From assembly GCA_030706745.1 (NCBI GenBank), contig JAUZNX010000003.1:248001-312000 (forward strand): a stretch of 64,000 nucleotides of DNA. Direction: 5' to 3'. This document shows positions 1 through 8,400 of the stretch, piece after piece; position 1 is the first letter of the stretch; every line of letters starts with the position of its first letter. Source of the DNA: Bacteroidota bacterium. Its GTDB lineage: Bacteria > Bacteroidota > Ignavibacteria > Palsa-1295. Position numbers and translations under genes: made by a program. A model generated the notes under the pieces. It ran no database searches, had not been told where the DNA came from, and saw only the letters and a program-made list of their open reading frames with translations.

Positions 1-167
1 TTACGCTCGAACCCTTCGCACAGATTGCGGGGATTGGTGCCTTCCAAGGTGATCTGCCAAGCCAAACATTTGTCTTTCGACCCGACCCGCAGCAGATTAT
101 CATGACACAGGTCAATGCCGGCTTCACTCTATACTTCGGCTGGTTCGGCGTCCCGCGCCAACAGTAG
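1..167 (+). CDS. C-terminal end of an outer-membrane beta-barrel protein (partial)
   Basis: An open frame enters from the left edge and ends at a TAG at 165-167; about 54 codons are visible. The last residues read GFTLYFGWFGVPRQQ, an alternating aromatic/hydrophobic strand of the kind that closes a barrel near the C-terminus. The 5' part is outside the window, so the family cannot be named. It converges on the T9SS gene that follows, and a long hairpin lies between the two stops. Assignment as a barrel is inference from the terminal strand only. Confidence 0.5.
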   Translation, partial: TLEPFAQIAGIGAFQGDLPSQTFVFRPDPQQIIMTQVNAGFTLYFGWFGVPRQQ

Positions 168-174
168 CAGCGAG

Positions 175-235
175 GTGTAGGTGAAAGCTCCAGCTTGCAC
201 AATGTTGTGGTGCAAGCTGGAGCTTGCACCTACAC
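175..235. repeat. REP-like long hairpin between convergent genes
   Basis: Arms 175-200 and 210-235 are 26 bp each with one mismatch around a 9-nt loop. The core reads AAGCTCCAGCTTGCAC on the left and its complement on the right. The element sits between two convergent stops and could terminate transcription both ways. Related AAGCT/AGCTT palindromes occur at 10893-10963 and 50050-50069, so it looks like a dispersed repeat rather than a dedicated terminator. Confidence 0.75.
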
Positions 236-243
236 ACCACTTG

Positions 244-2334
244 TTAGCGCAATAGCATCACCGCTAGCTTCTCGACTCGCCCGTTCATGCGGACGAGGCA
301 TTCGTATATCCCATCTGACAAGCCAGTGGGATTCCACGTGAAGGTGCGCTCCCCTGCCGCGAGCTCCCCCGAGAATATCCGCGCGACCTCCACGCCTAGC
401 AAGTTCACGACAGAGACATCCGCATAGCCGCTCGCCTCCGGTGTGAAGGAGATTGTTGTGGATAGGGAGAAGGGGTTGGGGTAAGCGGCTGCAATTCCAT
501 CCGTCCTGGCCGTCTGCGCGCCAGAGCTAATGCCAAAATCCGCGAGCGGGCGGCGCCAGAAGCCCCATCCCCCTAATGCGTAAAGATAGCCGTCGGCCAC
601 GAAGAGTTTGTTTATCTGAGTATCGGCTAATCCCGCATTGATGGGCAACCACGAATTGCTGGTCGCCTTCAAAACAAAGACTCCGCTATCGTATGTACCA
701 GCGAAGATGTTCGGTCCTGACGCAGCCCAAACGATCTGATGGTTCGAAGGCAAATCGCTGCTAACCGGAGTCCAGACACTACCTTCATTGGTCGAAAAAT
801 ATACACGTGGGTAGCTTATGCCAAAGAGACTATTTCCACTTACAGCGATTGGATCGGGGCTTTTGCTGTTATCAAGCCAGGTGACCCCACTGTCGGTTGA
901 CCGAAGGCCATTTGCGAAAAGGTTTGTCTCGCTTGCAAAAAGATCGATTCGCCAAATCGAATCCCCTTCTTCCAAAAAGTTCTTGATTTCGGACCAACTT
1001 CCTCCGTTGTTAGTCGATCGAAAGATTCCGCTACCAACCAGCCATACTTTAGGCGGGTATCTTGGGTCGGGATTTGAAATCCCCTCTGCCGATATCGCTC
1101 CAGCATAAAGATAAGAACCGATTGTTGCGAGAGACTGAACCATGTTGCTCGACAGACCATCGTTAGCCGCCTCCCATGTCACACCATCATCGGAGGAAAC
1201 ATAAACACCGAAAGCGGTACCAGCGAAAAGATAGTCGCCATTCTTTGCTAATGCAACTATGGAGCTTAGTAGCGTTCCGCTGTCAGCCCGTGACCATGTT
1301 TCGCCACTATCCAATGATCTCCAAATACCACCATCGCCCATTAGAAGGCTTTTGTCCGCCGCAATGAATGGTGTTTGTGCCCCAAACCCACTTGGCCCAC
1401 TGACTAAACTCCAAGTTGTTCCGCTGTCCAATGAGCGATAGATTGCGCCATCAGAGGATTCAACGGAATAGACGGTTGTGCCATTGACATAAAAACATGT
1501 TGGAACTATGGCATTGCTGTTGATCCAATGTGCCCCTTTATCGTGGCTTACACCAACACTATATCCCCCTCCAATGATAATATTCTCTCCGAGAATCGCA
1601 ATTGCCACTGCCCAAGACTTTCCGATTTCAACCCAGGTTCGTGCGGAGTCGGTTGATCTAAAAAAACCTACGCTACCCGCAATAACGGCTCCTGAAAAGA
1701 TTGTGTCGCCACTTACCTCAAGGCACATGATAGTAGTCTGATCGGGATACTTCGGGTCTGCCAAACCACTATTCATTCGGTTCCAGCTTGCGCCGCTGTC
1801 AGTCGAGAGGAATATTCCCTCTCGCGTTGTGCCCGCGAAGAGATTTGATCCGACGATGCCTAATGCCGTTATGGTGTCGCTGGTTAGACCAGTATTCATT
1901 TGTTTCCAACTCAGACCGCCATCCGTTGATCGATAAACACCACTATCCGCTGTACCAGCGAATAAAATTGAACCAATAGCTGTAAGAGCATTGACTCCAT
2001 CATTCAAACCGCCACTCGTCCTTGACCAACTATTGCCATCATTGATCGAGATAAAGACGCCGTTAGAAGTTCCGGCGAATAAATTTGAGCCATGAAGAAA
2101 TAGAGTATTGACATGCGTCTGTGAAGATCCAATTCTAACACCGGTCCAGCATTTGCCAATGTCAGTCGATAGAAATAGCCCCCGATAAGTACCGGCGATG
2201 AAGTTCTTACCGCTCATGGTGAGAGCCACCGGCCTTGGCGAACCCATCAGATACCACTGCGCGCGCACAACATCGGCAGGCATCACCGCGAGCGCGGCGA
2301 AGACGGAGAGTGCGATGAGTCGCTTCGAAAGCAT
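244..2334 (-). CDS. T9SS-secreted Asp-box (sialidase/sortilin-like repeat) protein
   Basis: About 696 aa. A signal peptide (MLSKRLIALSVFAALAV, cleavage near VRAQW) is followed by many 40-residue repeats carrying Asp-boxes such as STDGGLSW and STDSGASW, the BNR/Ycf48-like beta-propeller pattern. The last 80 residues form a T9SS type A sorting domain beginning YPNPFS and ending EKLAVMLLR. The frame is open upstream to 2526, but that extension runs through a REP-like palindrome and has no export signal, so the ATG at 2334 is preferred. The sorting domain is nearly the same as that of the gene at 48770-49976. Expected to be exported and cleaved at the cell surface; ligand unknown. Confidence 0.85.
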   Translation of the reverse strand: MLSKRLIALSVFAALAVMPADVVRAQWYLMGSPRPVALTMSGKNFIAGTYRGLFLSTDIGKCWTGVRIGSSQTHVNTLFLHGSNLFAGTSNGVFISINDGNSWSRTSGGLNDGVNALTAIGSILFAGTADSGVYRSTDGGLSWKQMNTGLTSDTITALGIVGSNLFAGTTREGIFLSTDSGASWNRMNSGLADPKYPDQTTIMCLEVSGDTIFSGAVIAGSVGFFRSTDSARTWVEIGKSWAVAIAILGENIIIGGGYSVGVSHDKGAHWINSNAIVPTCFYVNGTTVYSVESSDGAIYRSLDSGTTWSLVSGPSGFGAQTPFIAADKSLLMGDGGIWRSLDSGETWSRADSGTLLSSIVALAKNGDYLFAGTAFGVYVSSDDGVTWEAANDGLSSNMVQSLATIGSYLYAGAISAEGISNPDPRYPPKVWLVGSGIFRSTNNGGSWSEIKNFLEEGDSIWRIDLFASETNLFANGLRSTDSGVTWLDNSKSPDPIAVSGNSLFGISYPRVYFSTNEGSVWTPVSSDLPSNHQIVWAASGPNIFAGTYDSGVFVLKATSNSWLPINAGLADTQINKLFVADGYLYALGGWGFWRRPLADFGISSGAQTARTDGIAAAYPNPFSLSTTISFTPEASGYADVSVVNLLGVEVARIFSGELAAGERTFTWNPTGLSDGIYECLVRMNGRVEKLAVMLLR

Positions 2335-2410
2335 GATGCCATTCAAAGTGGCAGCCGTAGCGGATAGTGCCCGCCGCCGAAGGGCAATTCGGAGTGCCGT
2401 GAACCTTCCT

Positions 2411-2467
2411 GTGTGCGCGGAAGCGCTGCTTCCGCGATCCACCGGGAAGCAGCGCTTCCCGGCACAC
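2411..2467. repeat. REP-like double hairpin upstream of the T9SS gene
   Basis: Two adjacent hairpins (2416-2436 with arms CGCGGAAGC, and 2444-2460 with arms GGGAAGC) form two halves of a larger imperfect inverted repeat bounded by GTGTGC and GCACAC. This is the usual layout of bacterial REP/BIME elements. Its position in the reading-frame extension of the neighbouring gene argues that the extension is not coding. Confidence 0.65.
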
Positions 2468-2524
2468 GAGAAATTATCGTTGTATATTATGTGAGATGTG
2501 ATGGGCACCATGCAGGAGGAAAAC

Positions 2525-2559
2525 ATGAGATATGAATCATGAAATATGAAGGATGGATT
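2525..2559. repeat. Degenerate 7-bp tandem repeat
   Basis: Five consecutive heptamers beginning with ATG (ATGAGAT, ATGAATC, ATGAAAT, ATGAAGG, ATGGATT) lie in the intergenic space before typA. The same kind of period-7 array occurs at 11098, 12755, 12842 and 36425. Confidence 0.6.
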
Positions 2560-2780
2560 TATTCATTAAACCATGACTGAATGGAACGGTGTTTTTGTGA
2601 ATCACTGAAATTGATTCCAAAAACAGCATTATTCATGAAGCGCAAACGCTCGCGCTCGCGCATGTTGGTCTGGGAGACAAGTTTTTGCGCGGACGAAAGT
2701 CCGGTTAGTCCGAAAATGAAACATTACCCGTTCGGCAACCGTTAGGCGCGCACACATCACTTCAAGCAAAATCACGTCTC

Positions 2781-2809
2781 TTGGGTCAAGGACGTAAGTT
2801 ATTAATTTG
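2781..2809 (+). promoter_or_regulatory. Possible Bacteroidota-type promoter of typA
   Basis: A TTG at 2781-2783 is followed 18-19 bp later by TTAATTTG (2802-2809), close to the Bacteroidota -33 TTG / -7 TAnnTTTG pattern. It lies just ahead of the typA ATG. The rest of 2560-2780 shows no gene. Confidence 0.3.
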
Positions 2810-2823
2810 TAATAGTTTAGGGT

Positions 2824-4671
2824 ATGTCAGAGAAGCTACACGCTACATCGAGGGATGATATTCGAAATATAGCCATTATCGCGCACGTCGATCATGGCAA
2901 GACCACGCTCGTCGATATGATGCTGCGGCAGTCGGGCACGTTCCGTTCAAACGAGCATTTGACCGACCGGGTCATGGATTCGAACGACCTCGAACGCGAG
3001 AAAGGCATCACGATCATGGCCAAGAACACCTCGGTCCACTGGGGTGGGAAGAAGATCAACATTGTCGATACGCCCGGTCACGCGGATTTCGGTGGCGAGG
3101 TCGAGCGCATCCTCAAGATGGTCGATGGTGTGTTGCTGCTGGTGGATGCGGCCGAAGGCTGCCTGCCGCAGACAAAGTTCGTGCTCAAGAAGAGCCTTGA
3201 ACTGCACCTGAAGCCGATTGTCGTCATCAACAAGATCGACCGCAAGGACGCACGGCCCGAAGAAGTGTTGGACGAAGTATTCGAGCTGTTTATGTCGCTC
3301 GGGGCAAACTACGAGCAGTTGGAGTTTCCGATTGTCTATGCTGTTGGCAAAAATGGTCTTGCGGGACTGACGCTCAAGGACGAGATGACAGATCTCGCTC
3401 CCCTCTTCCGAATGATTATCGACTTTGTCCCTGCGCCTCCTGGCGAGATCAGCGCACCGTTCCAAATGCTGGTTGCGAATGTCGATTGGTCGGATTATCT
3501 TGGCCGTCTCGCCGTAGGACGCATTTTTCGTGGGACGGTCCGCGAGGGCGACTGGATCACACGCATCCGACACGATGGGACGATCGAGAAAGCAAAGATT
3601 TCTAAGCTATACACTTTTGAGGGTCTCAAGCGAGTTGAGAACGACGCGGCTGCGGCCGGTGAGATCGTGCAGATCGCCGGACTCGAAGATGTGAAGATCG
3701 GCGAGACTCTTACCGACCCCGAGCATCCCGAGGCGTTGCCGATTATCAATGTTGATGAGCCGACGATCTCGATGAACTTCGTCGTCAACGATTCGCCACT
3801 CGCTGGCCGCGAGGGCAAGTTCGTGACGAGCCGTCATATCCGCGAGCGCCTCATGCGCGAGTTGCGAAAGAACATCTCGATTCGTGTCGAAGAGCTTGGA
3901 CCGGACACCTTTAAGGTCGCTGCTCGGGGTGAATTGCAGTTGGCGATCATGATCGAGACCATGCGCCGCGAAGGCTATGAGTTTGCAGTTTCGAAGCCGG
4001 AAGTCATCATGCAAGTCGTCGATGGCGACACTATGGAGCCAATCGAGGATGTGGTAATCGATGTACCGGACGAGTACGTCGGTGGTGTCATTGAAGCGCT
4101 TGGTATCCGCAAGGGTCAAATGGTTAACATGTCAAGTTTGAATGGCCATGCGAACATAGAGTATCATGTGCCGAGTCGCGGAATGATTGGATTCCGTGGA
4201 GAATTTCTTACAATGACACGTGGCACTGGCCTGCTCAATCAGGTCTTCTATGACTATGAATCATACAAAGGCCCGATATCTGGCCGCACTCGGGGTGCTT
4301 TGATTTCACTCGATGATGGTGATGCGACGCCATACGCAATGGAAGGGTTGCAGGAGCGATCCGTCTTCTTTATTCCGCCGGGGACAAAGTGCTATAAAGG
4401 CATGATCGTTGGTGAGAACTCCCGCGAGGAGGACATGGTCGTCAACGTGACAAAGAAGAAGCACTTGACGAACATGCGCGCCTCCGGATCCGACGGCGCA
4501 GTGCAACTCGATACACCACGAATGATGTCGCTCGAACAGCAGATTGAGTGGCTCTCGGACGATGAGTATCTCGAGATTACGCCGGAGTCCGCTCGCTTCC
4601 GCAAGAAGATTCTTGATCCAACAGAGCGTCACCGCACGAAGAAGCGCGCGGAGCAAATGGTGGCTGCTTAA
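2824..4671 (+). CDS. typA: Ribosome-associated GTPase TypA/BipA
   Basis: 615 aa, the normal length for TypA/BipA, a translational GTPase related to EF-G that binds the 70S ribosome and helps large-subunit assembly under stress or cold. G1 AHVDHGKT is at residues 20-27, switch I with EREKGITI near 57-64, G3 DTPGH at 82-86, and G4 NKID at 136-139. EF-G-like beta-barrel and alpha/beta domains follow, and the characteristic C-terminal domain ends at residue 615. The ATG at 2824 gives the family's usual short N-terminus. Monocistronic by layout, with hairpins after the stop. Confidence 0.97.
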   Translation: MSEKLHATSRDDIRNIAIIAHVDHGKTTLVDMMLRQSGTFRSNEHLTDRVMDSNDLEREKGITIMAKNTSVHWGGKKINIVDTPGHADFGGEVERILKMVDGVLLLVDAAEGCLPQTKFVLKKSLELHLKPIVVINKIDRKDARPEEVLDEVFELFMSLGANYEQLEFPIVYAVGKNGLAGLTLKDEMTDLAPLFRMIIDFVPAPPGEISAPFQMLVANVDWSDYLGRLAVGRIFRGTVREGDWITRIRHDGTIEKAKISKLYTFEGLKRVENDAAAAGEIVQIAGLEDVKIGETLTDPEHPEALPIINVDEPTISMNFVVNDSPLAGREGKFVTSRHIRERLMRELRKNISIRVEELGPDTFKVAARGELQLAIMIETMRREGYEFAVSKPEVIMQVVDGDTMEPIEDVVIDVPDEYVGGVIEALGIRKGQMVNMSSLNGHANIEYHVPSRGMIGFRGEFLTMTRGTGLLNQVFYDYESYKGPISGRTRGALISLDDGDATPYAMEGLQERSVFFIPPGTKCYKGMIVGENSREEDMVVNVTKKKHLTNMRASGSDGAVQLDTPRMMSLEQQIEWLSDDEYLEITPESARFRKKILDPTERHRTKKRAEQMVAA

Positions 4672-4694
4672 GGCAAGTATAGGCTCCACAAAGA

Positions 4695-4722
4695 TGGCAG
4701 GCATTTTATCTCCTGAGCCTGC
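4695..4722 (+). terminator. Possible typA terminator hairpin
   Basis: GGCAGGC (4695-4701) pairs perfectly with GCCTGCC (4716-4722), 24 bases after the typA stop, followed by GTTTG. The stem is short and the T-run weak, so termination is only possible. Confidence 0.35.
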
Positions 4723-4760
4723 CGTTTGACCGGTAAAATCGAGATGGTTCTCCGACCCGG

Positions 4761-4790
4761 CACATTGATGTGATGCAACACATCAATGTG
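4761..4790 (+). promoter_or_regulatory. Perfect 12-bp stem hairpin upstream of the PAP2-like gene
   Basis: CACATTGATGTG (4761-4772) and its exact complement (4779-4790) flank a 6-nt loop, ending 25 bases before the ATG at 4816. It could be an RNA hairpin in the leader or a dyad operator. No T-run suited to a terminator follows directly. Confidence 0.5.
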
Positions 4791-4815
4791 AGATGGGAAT
4801 TTTGTCAGAGCGTTT

Positions 4816-5772
4816 ATGACACTTTCGCAATCATGTGTTGCGGCAGACCGGATCATGCTGGGATTCGCATGTATCCTGGCCATACTCGCCATGTTCTTTG
4901 GTGGCGATGCAGGTCTGCCGGAACGAATAGCACCTATCGTTGTCGCGCTCGCCGCCCTGCTTCTGCCGATATTGGGCAGACGTTCGAAGCGGCTCCCCGG
5001 TCAGCTGCTCTATCTTCTATATGTCCTACCATCACTTTATCTCATCTATCCGATTGCGATCGCGCTTGGCCACCATCTCCACGCTCACGACTTCGACAGC
5101 ACGCTCATCTCGGTCGATCGATTCTTATTCGGTGGCATCGATCCAACCCGCTGGATATATCAACATCTGTCGCTTGCCCCACTGACAGTCGAAGTACTTC
5201 AGGTTTGTTATTACGCACATTACCTCTACCCGCTCGCTCTCGGAACGGAGTTTATTCTTGGCAAGAGGGAGGCCGAACTCGAGCACTTCCGTTTGATCAT
5301 GGTCTATGGTTCGATTGTTTCGTTCGTCGGTAATATGCTCGTCCCCGCAATCGGCCCGCGATTCACATTGCACGAGTTTGCGAATCTCTCGAAAGAGCTC
5401 CCCGGCGTGTGGCTGACGGATTCACTGCGCGGCATGCTGAACACTGCGGAAGGAATCAAGGCAACGATGACGAGCAGCGTTGCCGCCCTGACGGTATTTC
5501 GCGACGCATTCCCAAGCGGACATGTGATGCTTACACTGCTCAACCTTTGGACAGCATTTCACTATCGGGCACGCGTCCGCTGGTTCCTTCTGCCACTCGG
5601 GTCCGGACTCATCGTCTCGACGATTTTGCTACGCTATCATTACGTGACGGACGTCATTGCAGCGGGGCTGTTGGCGGCGCTCACAATCTGGACGGCGCCT
5701 ATGCTGGCAAGACTCGTGGGACGGACGAATCACCTGAGAGTGAGGCGCGCAAATCAGATTGCAGCAACGTAA
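4816..5772 (+). CDS. PAP2-superfamily membrane protein (inositolphosphotransferase/phosphatase-like)
   Basis: 318 aa with about six membrane spans. The PAP2 signature is present: a PSGH motif at 233-236 and RYHYVTD at 273-279, supplying the phosphate-binding Ser/His and catalytic His. The N-terminal region (SVDRFLFGGIDPTRW, then LQVCYYAHYLYPL) matches the Aur1/Ipt1-like PAP2 branch, which transfers or hydrolyses lipid-linked phosphate groups. Substrate cannot be told from sequence. A second in-frame Met at residue 14 is a possible start. It is convergent with the lipoprotein gene ending 4 bases away. Confidence 0.8.
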   Translation: MTLSQSCVAADRIMLGFACILAILAMFFGGDAGLPERIAPIVVALAALLLPILGRRSKRLPGQLLYLLYVLPSLYLIYPIAIALGHHLHAHDFDSTLISVDRFLFGGIDPTRWIYQHLSLAPLTVEVLQVCYYAHYLYPLALGTEFILGKREAELEHFRLIMVYGSIVSFVGNMLVPAIGPRFTLHEFANLSKELPGVWLTDSLRGMLNTAEGIKATMTSSVAALTVFRDAFPSGHVMLTLLNLWTAFHYRARVRWFLLPLGSGLIVSTILLRYHYVTDVIAAGLLAALTIWTAPMLARLVGRTNHLRVRRANQIAAT

Positions 5773-5776
5773 AACG

Positions 5777-6373
5777 CTAATCAGCTTTGGTAACCATTGG
5801 CCCACCTAACCAATCGTGAGGTAAGTGGAACGCAGCAACCGATGTATCGATGACCAGTTCAAGACCGGTATTCGAAGCCTGTGTTAAGCCATACGCTGTA
5901 TCAAGCAACCCGATCCCATAACCTTGGGGAAATTTCCCCATCCAGCTATGCAACGCGCAGTTACGAACGCAATAGAGAACAGCCGTGCTATCGATCGTCC
6001 CATAGAATTGACCGCCCTGTCCCATGACCACGATGTACCCGGACGGACCGACTGTTGCGATCTTACAATCTTGCTGAACCGTCTGTATTCTCGGTGGTGT
6101 GCCTTGCAATGTAATCGAAAACGTGCCTTGAATTGGATCGATCGATCCCTTACCGTAGATGAATTCAGTGTCGACGGTCTTCCCCGGTTCCATCCAACAG
6201 CATAGGAGCTGGGCATCCGCGGGAAGCGTGAGAGGATTGCGATATTTCAAATGCCCGCTAATCGTGTATGCTCCCACCGAAGGCATATCGGGACATGATG
6301 TGGACGAATGGCATCCATCAATTAAGAATGCAGCACCAATGGCACAGGATAGGACAATCAGAAGTTTCTTCAT
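5777..6373 (-). CDS. Lipoprotein of unknown function
   Basis: 198 aa. MKKLLIVLSCAIGAAFL is a signal peptide ending in the lipobox FLIDGC, with Cys21 as the lipidated residue. The mature part looks like a small beta-rich domain (VGAYTISGHLKYRNPLTL). Several cysteines (SCPD, LLCCW, CVRNC) might form disulfides outside the cytoplasm. I do not recognise a family. A well-formed -7 box lies just upstream at 6395-6402, so it is probably transcribed alone. Confidence 0.75.
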   Translation of the reverse strand: MKKLLIVLSCAIGAAFLIDGCHSSTSCPDMPSVGAYTISGHLKYRNPLTLPADAQLLCCWMEPGKTVDTEFIYGKGSIDPIQGTFSITLQGTPPRIQTVQQDCKIATVGPSGYIVVMGQGGQFYGTIDSTAVLYCVRNCALHSWMGKFPQGYGIGLLDTAYGLTQASNTGLELVIDTSVAAFHLPHDWLGGPMVTKAD

Positions 6374-6394
6374 ACATCAACGAGACTGTTTTAC

Positions 6395-6402
6395 AAATAT
6401 AC
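6395..6402 (-). promoter_or_regulatory. Bacteroidota-type -7 box for the lipoprotein gene
   Basis: On the minus strand the sequence reads TATATTTG, matching TAnnTTTG, about 22 bases before the ATG at 6373. A -33 TTG at the usual spacing is not evident. Confidence 0.45.
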
Positions 6403-6424
6403 CACATTCTTATGCTGCCGGGAG

Positions 6425-6462
6425 CATAAAATAAAAAGAGGGCTGCCCGATGGCAGCCCTCT
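6425..6462 (-). terminator. Rho-independent terminator of the serine protease gene
   Basis: AGAGGGCTGCC (6437-6447) and its exact complement (6452-6462) form an 11-bp stem with a 4-nt loop. On the minus strand the stem is followed by TTTTTATTTTATG. It lies about 30 bases after the protease stop. Confidence 0.9.
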
Positions 6463-6493
6463 CAGTCAATATTGGCGCAGACTTTGAGCCTGT

Positions 6494-7639
6494 TCAGTTA
6501 TTCGTACCTGCGATCTCGACTCCGAAGTAATTGAGGATCGGCCGGATGGGATTCGCGAACGCGCCATCGGTACCGCCTGCGAAACAGAGACCGACTGGAT
6601 GATTACCATCTTGGGTCACGAGCAGCGAGCCGCTATCACCTGCTTGCAAGAAGTTTGGGTCTTGAATGTAGATTTGGTTTACAGACGTAGCGGTCATTCC
6701 ATTGTCGTAATCGACTTTGAGGGTTACGTCGGTCGCCGCGATCGTGCCGTAAGTAATTCCGGTGGTACGGCCAACTTTTTTCACGGCCATGCCTGTCACG
6801 GCATCCTGCCAGGAATGACTTGGGGCAAATTGATCGGCTTCGTCATAAGCGCTTGTGGTTGTCATTCGCGCCACAGCAGCATCGAACACGTTCGATTGGG
6901 TGAAGCTGACTTTCTTGTATGCGCTCAGCACACCAATTTGTCCGGTCGGCATGCCGTAGTTATCAGCCCGGCCAGGCTGGACGATCGGCTCGCCGATCAC
7001 AGCGTCGTTCGAACGAGCGAGCACATGGTTGTTGCTTAAAATATAGCGAATGCCATGTTTGACAACAACGCAAGCGATTGTGCCAGACGAATTCTCACGA
7101 GAGTTGCCGACGCTGACGCCACTCGGCACAACCGGACGGTATTCACCAGTATAAACATCGAGGGCATGGACTCTACCAAGGACACGAACCTCAGTCGCAA
7201 CGCCGCCAATGTTTGCCGGCACCTGCGCCGCATCAGAAGGCGACGCGGCAAAAACCATCACGTGTCTCGAACCATCTTGAGCGATTGCGGTGCCAGTGCC
7301 AACTATGCCCGCGTTTGCCATGAGTGTTTGCGTTGCGCTCTGAACCGCCAGCGATACGACATCGGACTTTACGCTAGCCTGTGGTTGATATGTATAAGAG
7401 GCAAGGTAGGTGGAAGTGGTATCGTACAAATCCGAAAGACCATCACCCGGTGCACCATAAGAAATCACCGGCTCGGTATAGTATGGTGATGCTGCGGGAT
7501 TGTCTGCCGTTTCCGCGAAGGCTGGATCTGTTGCGCTATAATTCGGATCGGTTGCAGAGCTTGGGTTCTGCAGCAAATTCTTACAGCCTGATATGGCAAG
7601 CCCAACGGTCAGGGCGATAAGTGCGACAAGTCTGTTCAT
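6494..7639 (-). CDS. Lipid-anchored trypsin-like serine protease
   Basis: 381 aa. The start at 7639 is preferred to an ATG 7 codons upstream because GGAGGA lies just ahead of it and it opens a clean lipoprotein signal (MNRLVALIALTVGLA, lipobox ISGC, Cys19). A low-complexity Ser/Asp/Tyr-rich linker of about 100 residues follows, then a chymotrypsin-fold domain. The catalytic triad is visible: His205 in SNNHVLAR, Asp253 in NVFDAAVA and Ser336 in QAGDSGSLLV. It should act as an endopeptidase in the periplasm or at the surface. It lies 49 bp downstream of, and in the same direction as, a MarR regulator and ends in a strong terminator. Confidence 0.85.
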   Translation of the reverse strand: MNRLVALIALTVGLAISGCKNLLQNPSSATDPNYSATDPAFAETADNPAASPYYTEPVISYGAPGDGLSDLYDTTSTYLASYTYQPQASVKSDVVSLAVQSATQTLMANAGIVGTGTAIAQDGSRHVMVFAASPSDAAQVPANIGGVATEVRVLGRVHALDVYTGEYRPVVPSGVSVGNSRENSSGTIACVVVKHGIRYILSNNHVLARSNDAVIGEPIVQPGRADNYGMPTGQIGVLSAYKKVSFTQSNVFDAAVARMTTTSAYDEADQFAPSHSWQDAVTGMAVKKVGRTTGITYGTIAATDVTLKVDYDNGMTATSVNQIYIQDPNFLQAGDSGSLLVTQDGNHPVGLCFAGGTDGAFANPIRPILNYFGVEIAGTNN

Positions 7640-7688
7640 GAGTCCTCCATTGATTGTCAACGGTGGACTACGACCGATGTTGCTTTAA

Positions 7689-8174
7689 TTATGATTCATT
7701 TGCAGAATCCAATTCGACCGAGATTATTTTCTCACACAAGCCGGCGAGTATACTCAACTCGTTAGTATTGAGTTGGGAAGAAATGCTTGCCTCAAACTCA
7801 TGCAGCCTGGGCATAATTGTATCGAGCACTTCCTCGCCTTTGAAGGTGATGCGAACGCGAACTACCCGTCGGTCCTGCTTGGAGCGCTCCCGCTCGACAA
7901 GCCCCTCGGCCTCGAGCGCATCGATGCGGCGAGTCACATCCGGTGAACGATCGATCATGCGGCAACTGATCTCGCCCGAAGGATGTCCATCGGCGCCAGC
8001 GCCGCGAAGAATGCGGAGAATATTGAACTGCTCGCCCGTCAGCCCGACTTCAGCGAGCACGCGGTCCATGTTCGAACGCAGTTGGCTCGCTGTGACCATG
8101 AGCGCCAGTACGGCCTCCTGCACCGGGGACTCGAACTTGGTCATCTTGAGGCGAATCTTGAGAACGTCTCCCAT
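7689..8174 (-). CDS. MarR-family transcriptional regulator
   Basis: 161 aa with the winged-helix core of MarR proteins: LTGEQFNILRILRGAG, then the recognition helix RSPDVTRRIDALEAEGLVER and the wing SKQDRRVVRVRITFKGEEVL. Such dimers bind palindromic operators and release on small-molecule or redox signals. The first Met gives ten residues before the usual start, so initiation at the second Met (MTKFESPVQEA) is equally likely. It lies upstream of the protease gene, 49 bp apart on the same strand, so control of that gene or co-transcription with it is likely but inferred. Confidence 0.88.
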   Translation of the reverse strand: MGDVLKIRLKMTKFESPVQEAVLALMVTASQLRSNMDRVLAEVGLTGEQFNILRILRGAGADGHPSGEISCRMIDRSPDVTRRIDALEAEGLVERERSKQDRRVVRVRITFKGEEVLDTIMPRLHEFEASISSQLNTNELSILAGLCEKIISVELDSANES

Positions 8175-8278
8175 ATCGTATTAGAACGTCAATTAGAAAT
8201 TAGTCGTTGCAACTGACTGAAGTATCTGAAGCACGCCCTGTCATTCCCCCCGCTGTGGAGGGACGCTACCCGGACCAC

Positions 8279-8323
8279 TCGCTCGGCCGCTCTTGGCGTT
8301 CAAACGCGCGCAGGTGGAGGGTG
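8279..8323. repeat. Left copy of a direct repeat flanking the IS200-like element
   Basis: TCGCTCGGCCGCTC followed by CGTTCAAACG and GTGGAGG recurs in the same order and orientation at 9115-9160, on the other side of the insertion element. Divergence between copies and the length of about 45 bp are unlike a target-site duplication. Confidence 0.5.
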
Positions 8324-8400
8324 TGAGCGGGGAGCAGGCGAAACCGTTATGATGCACGAGCACGACAAAGACACACGCTTCGTTAAGCGCGTCATCGCAT

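Noticed and set aside
2335-2526. Open N-terminal extension of the first T9SS gene
   Set aside because: It runs through a REP-like double hairpin and has no export signal; the internal ATG at 2334 opens a clean signal peptide.
3607-4119. 170-aa minus-strand ORF opposite typA
   Set aside because: Shadow of typA, whose motifs are complete.
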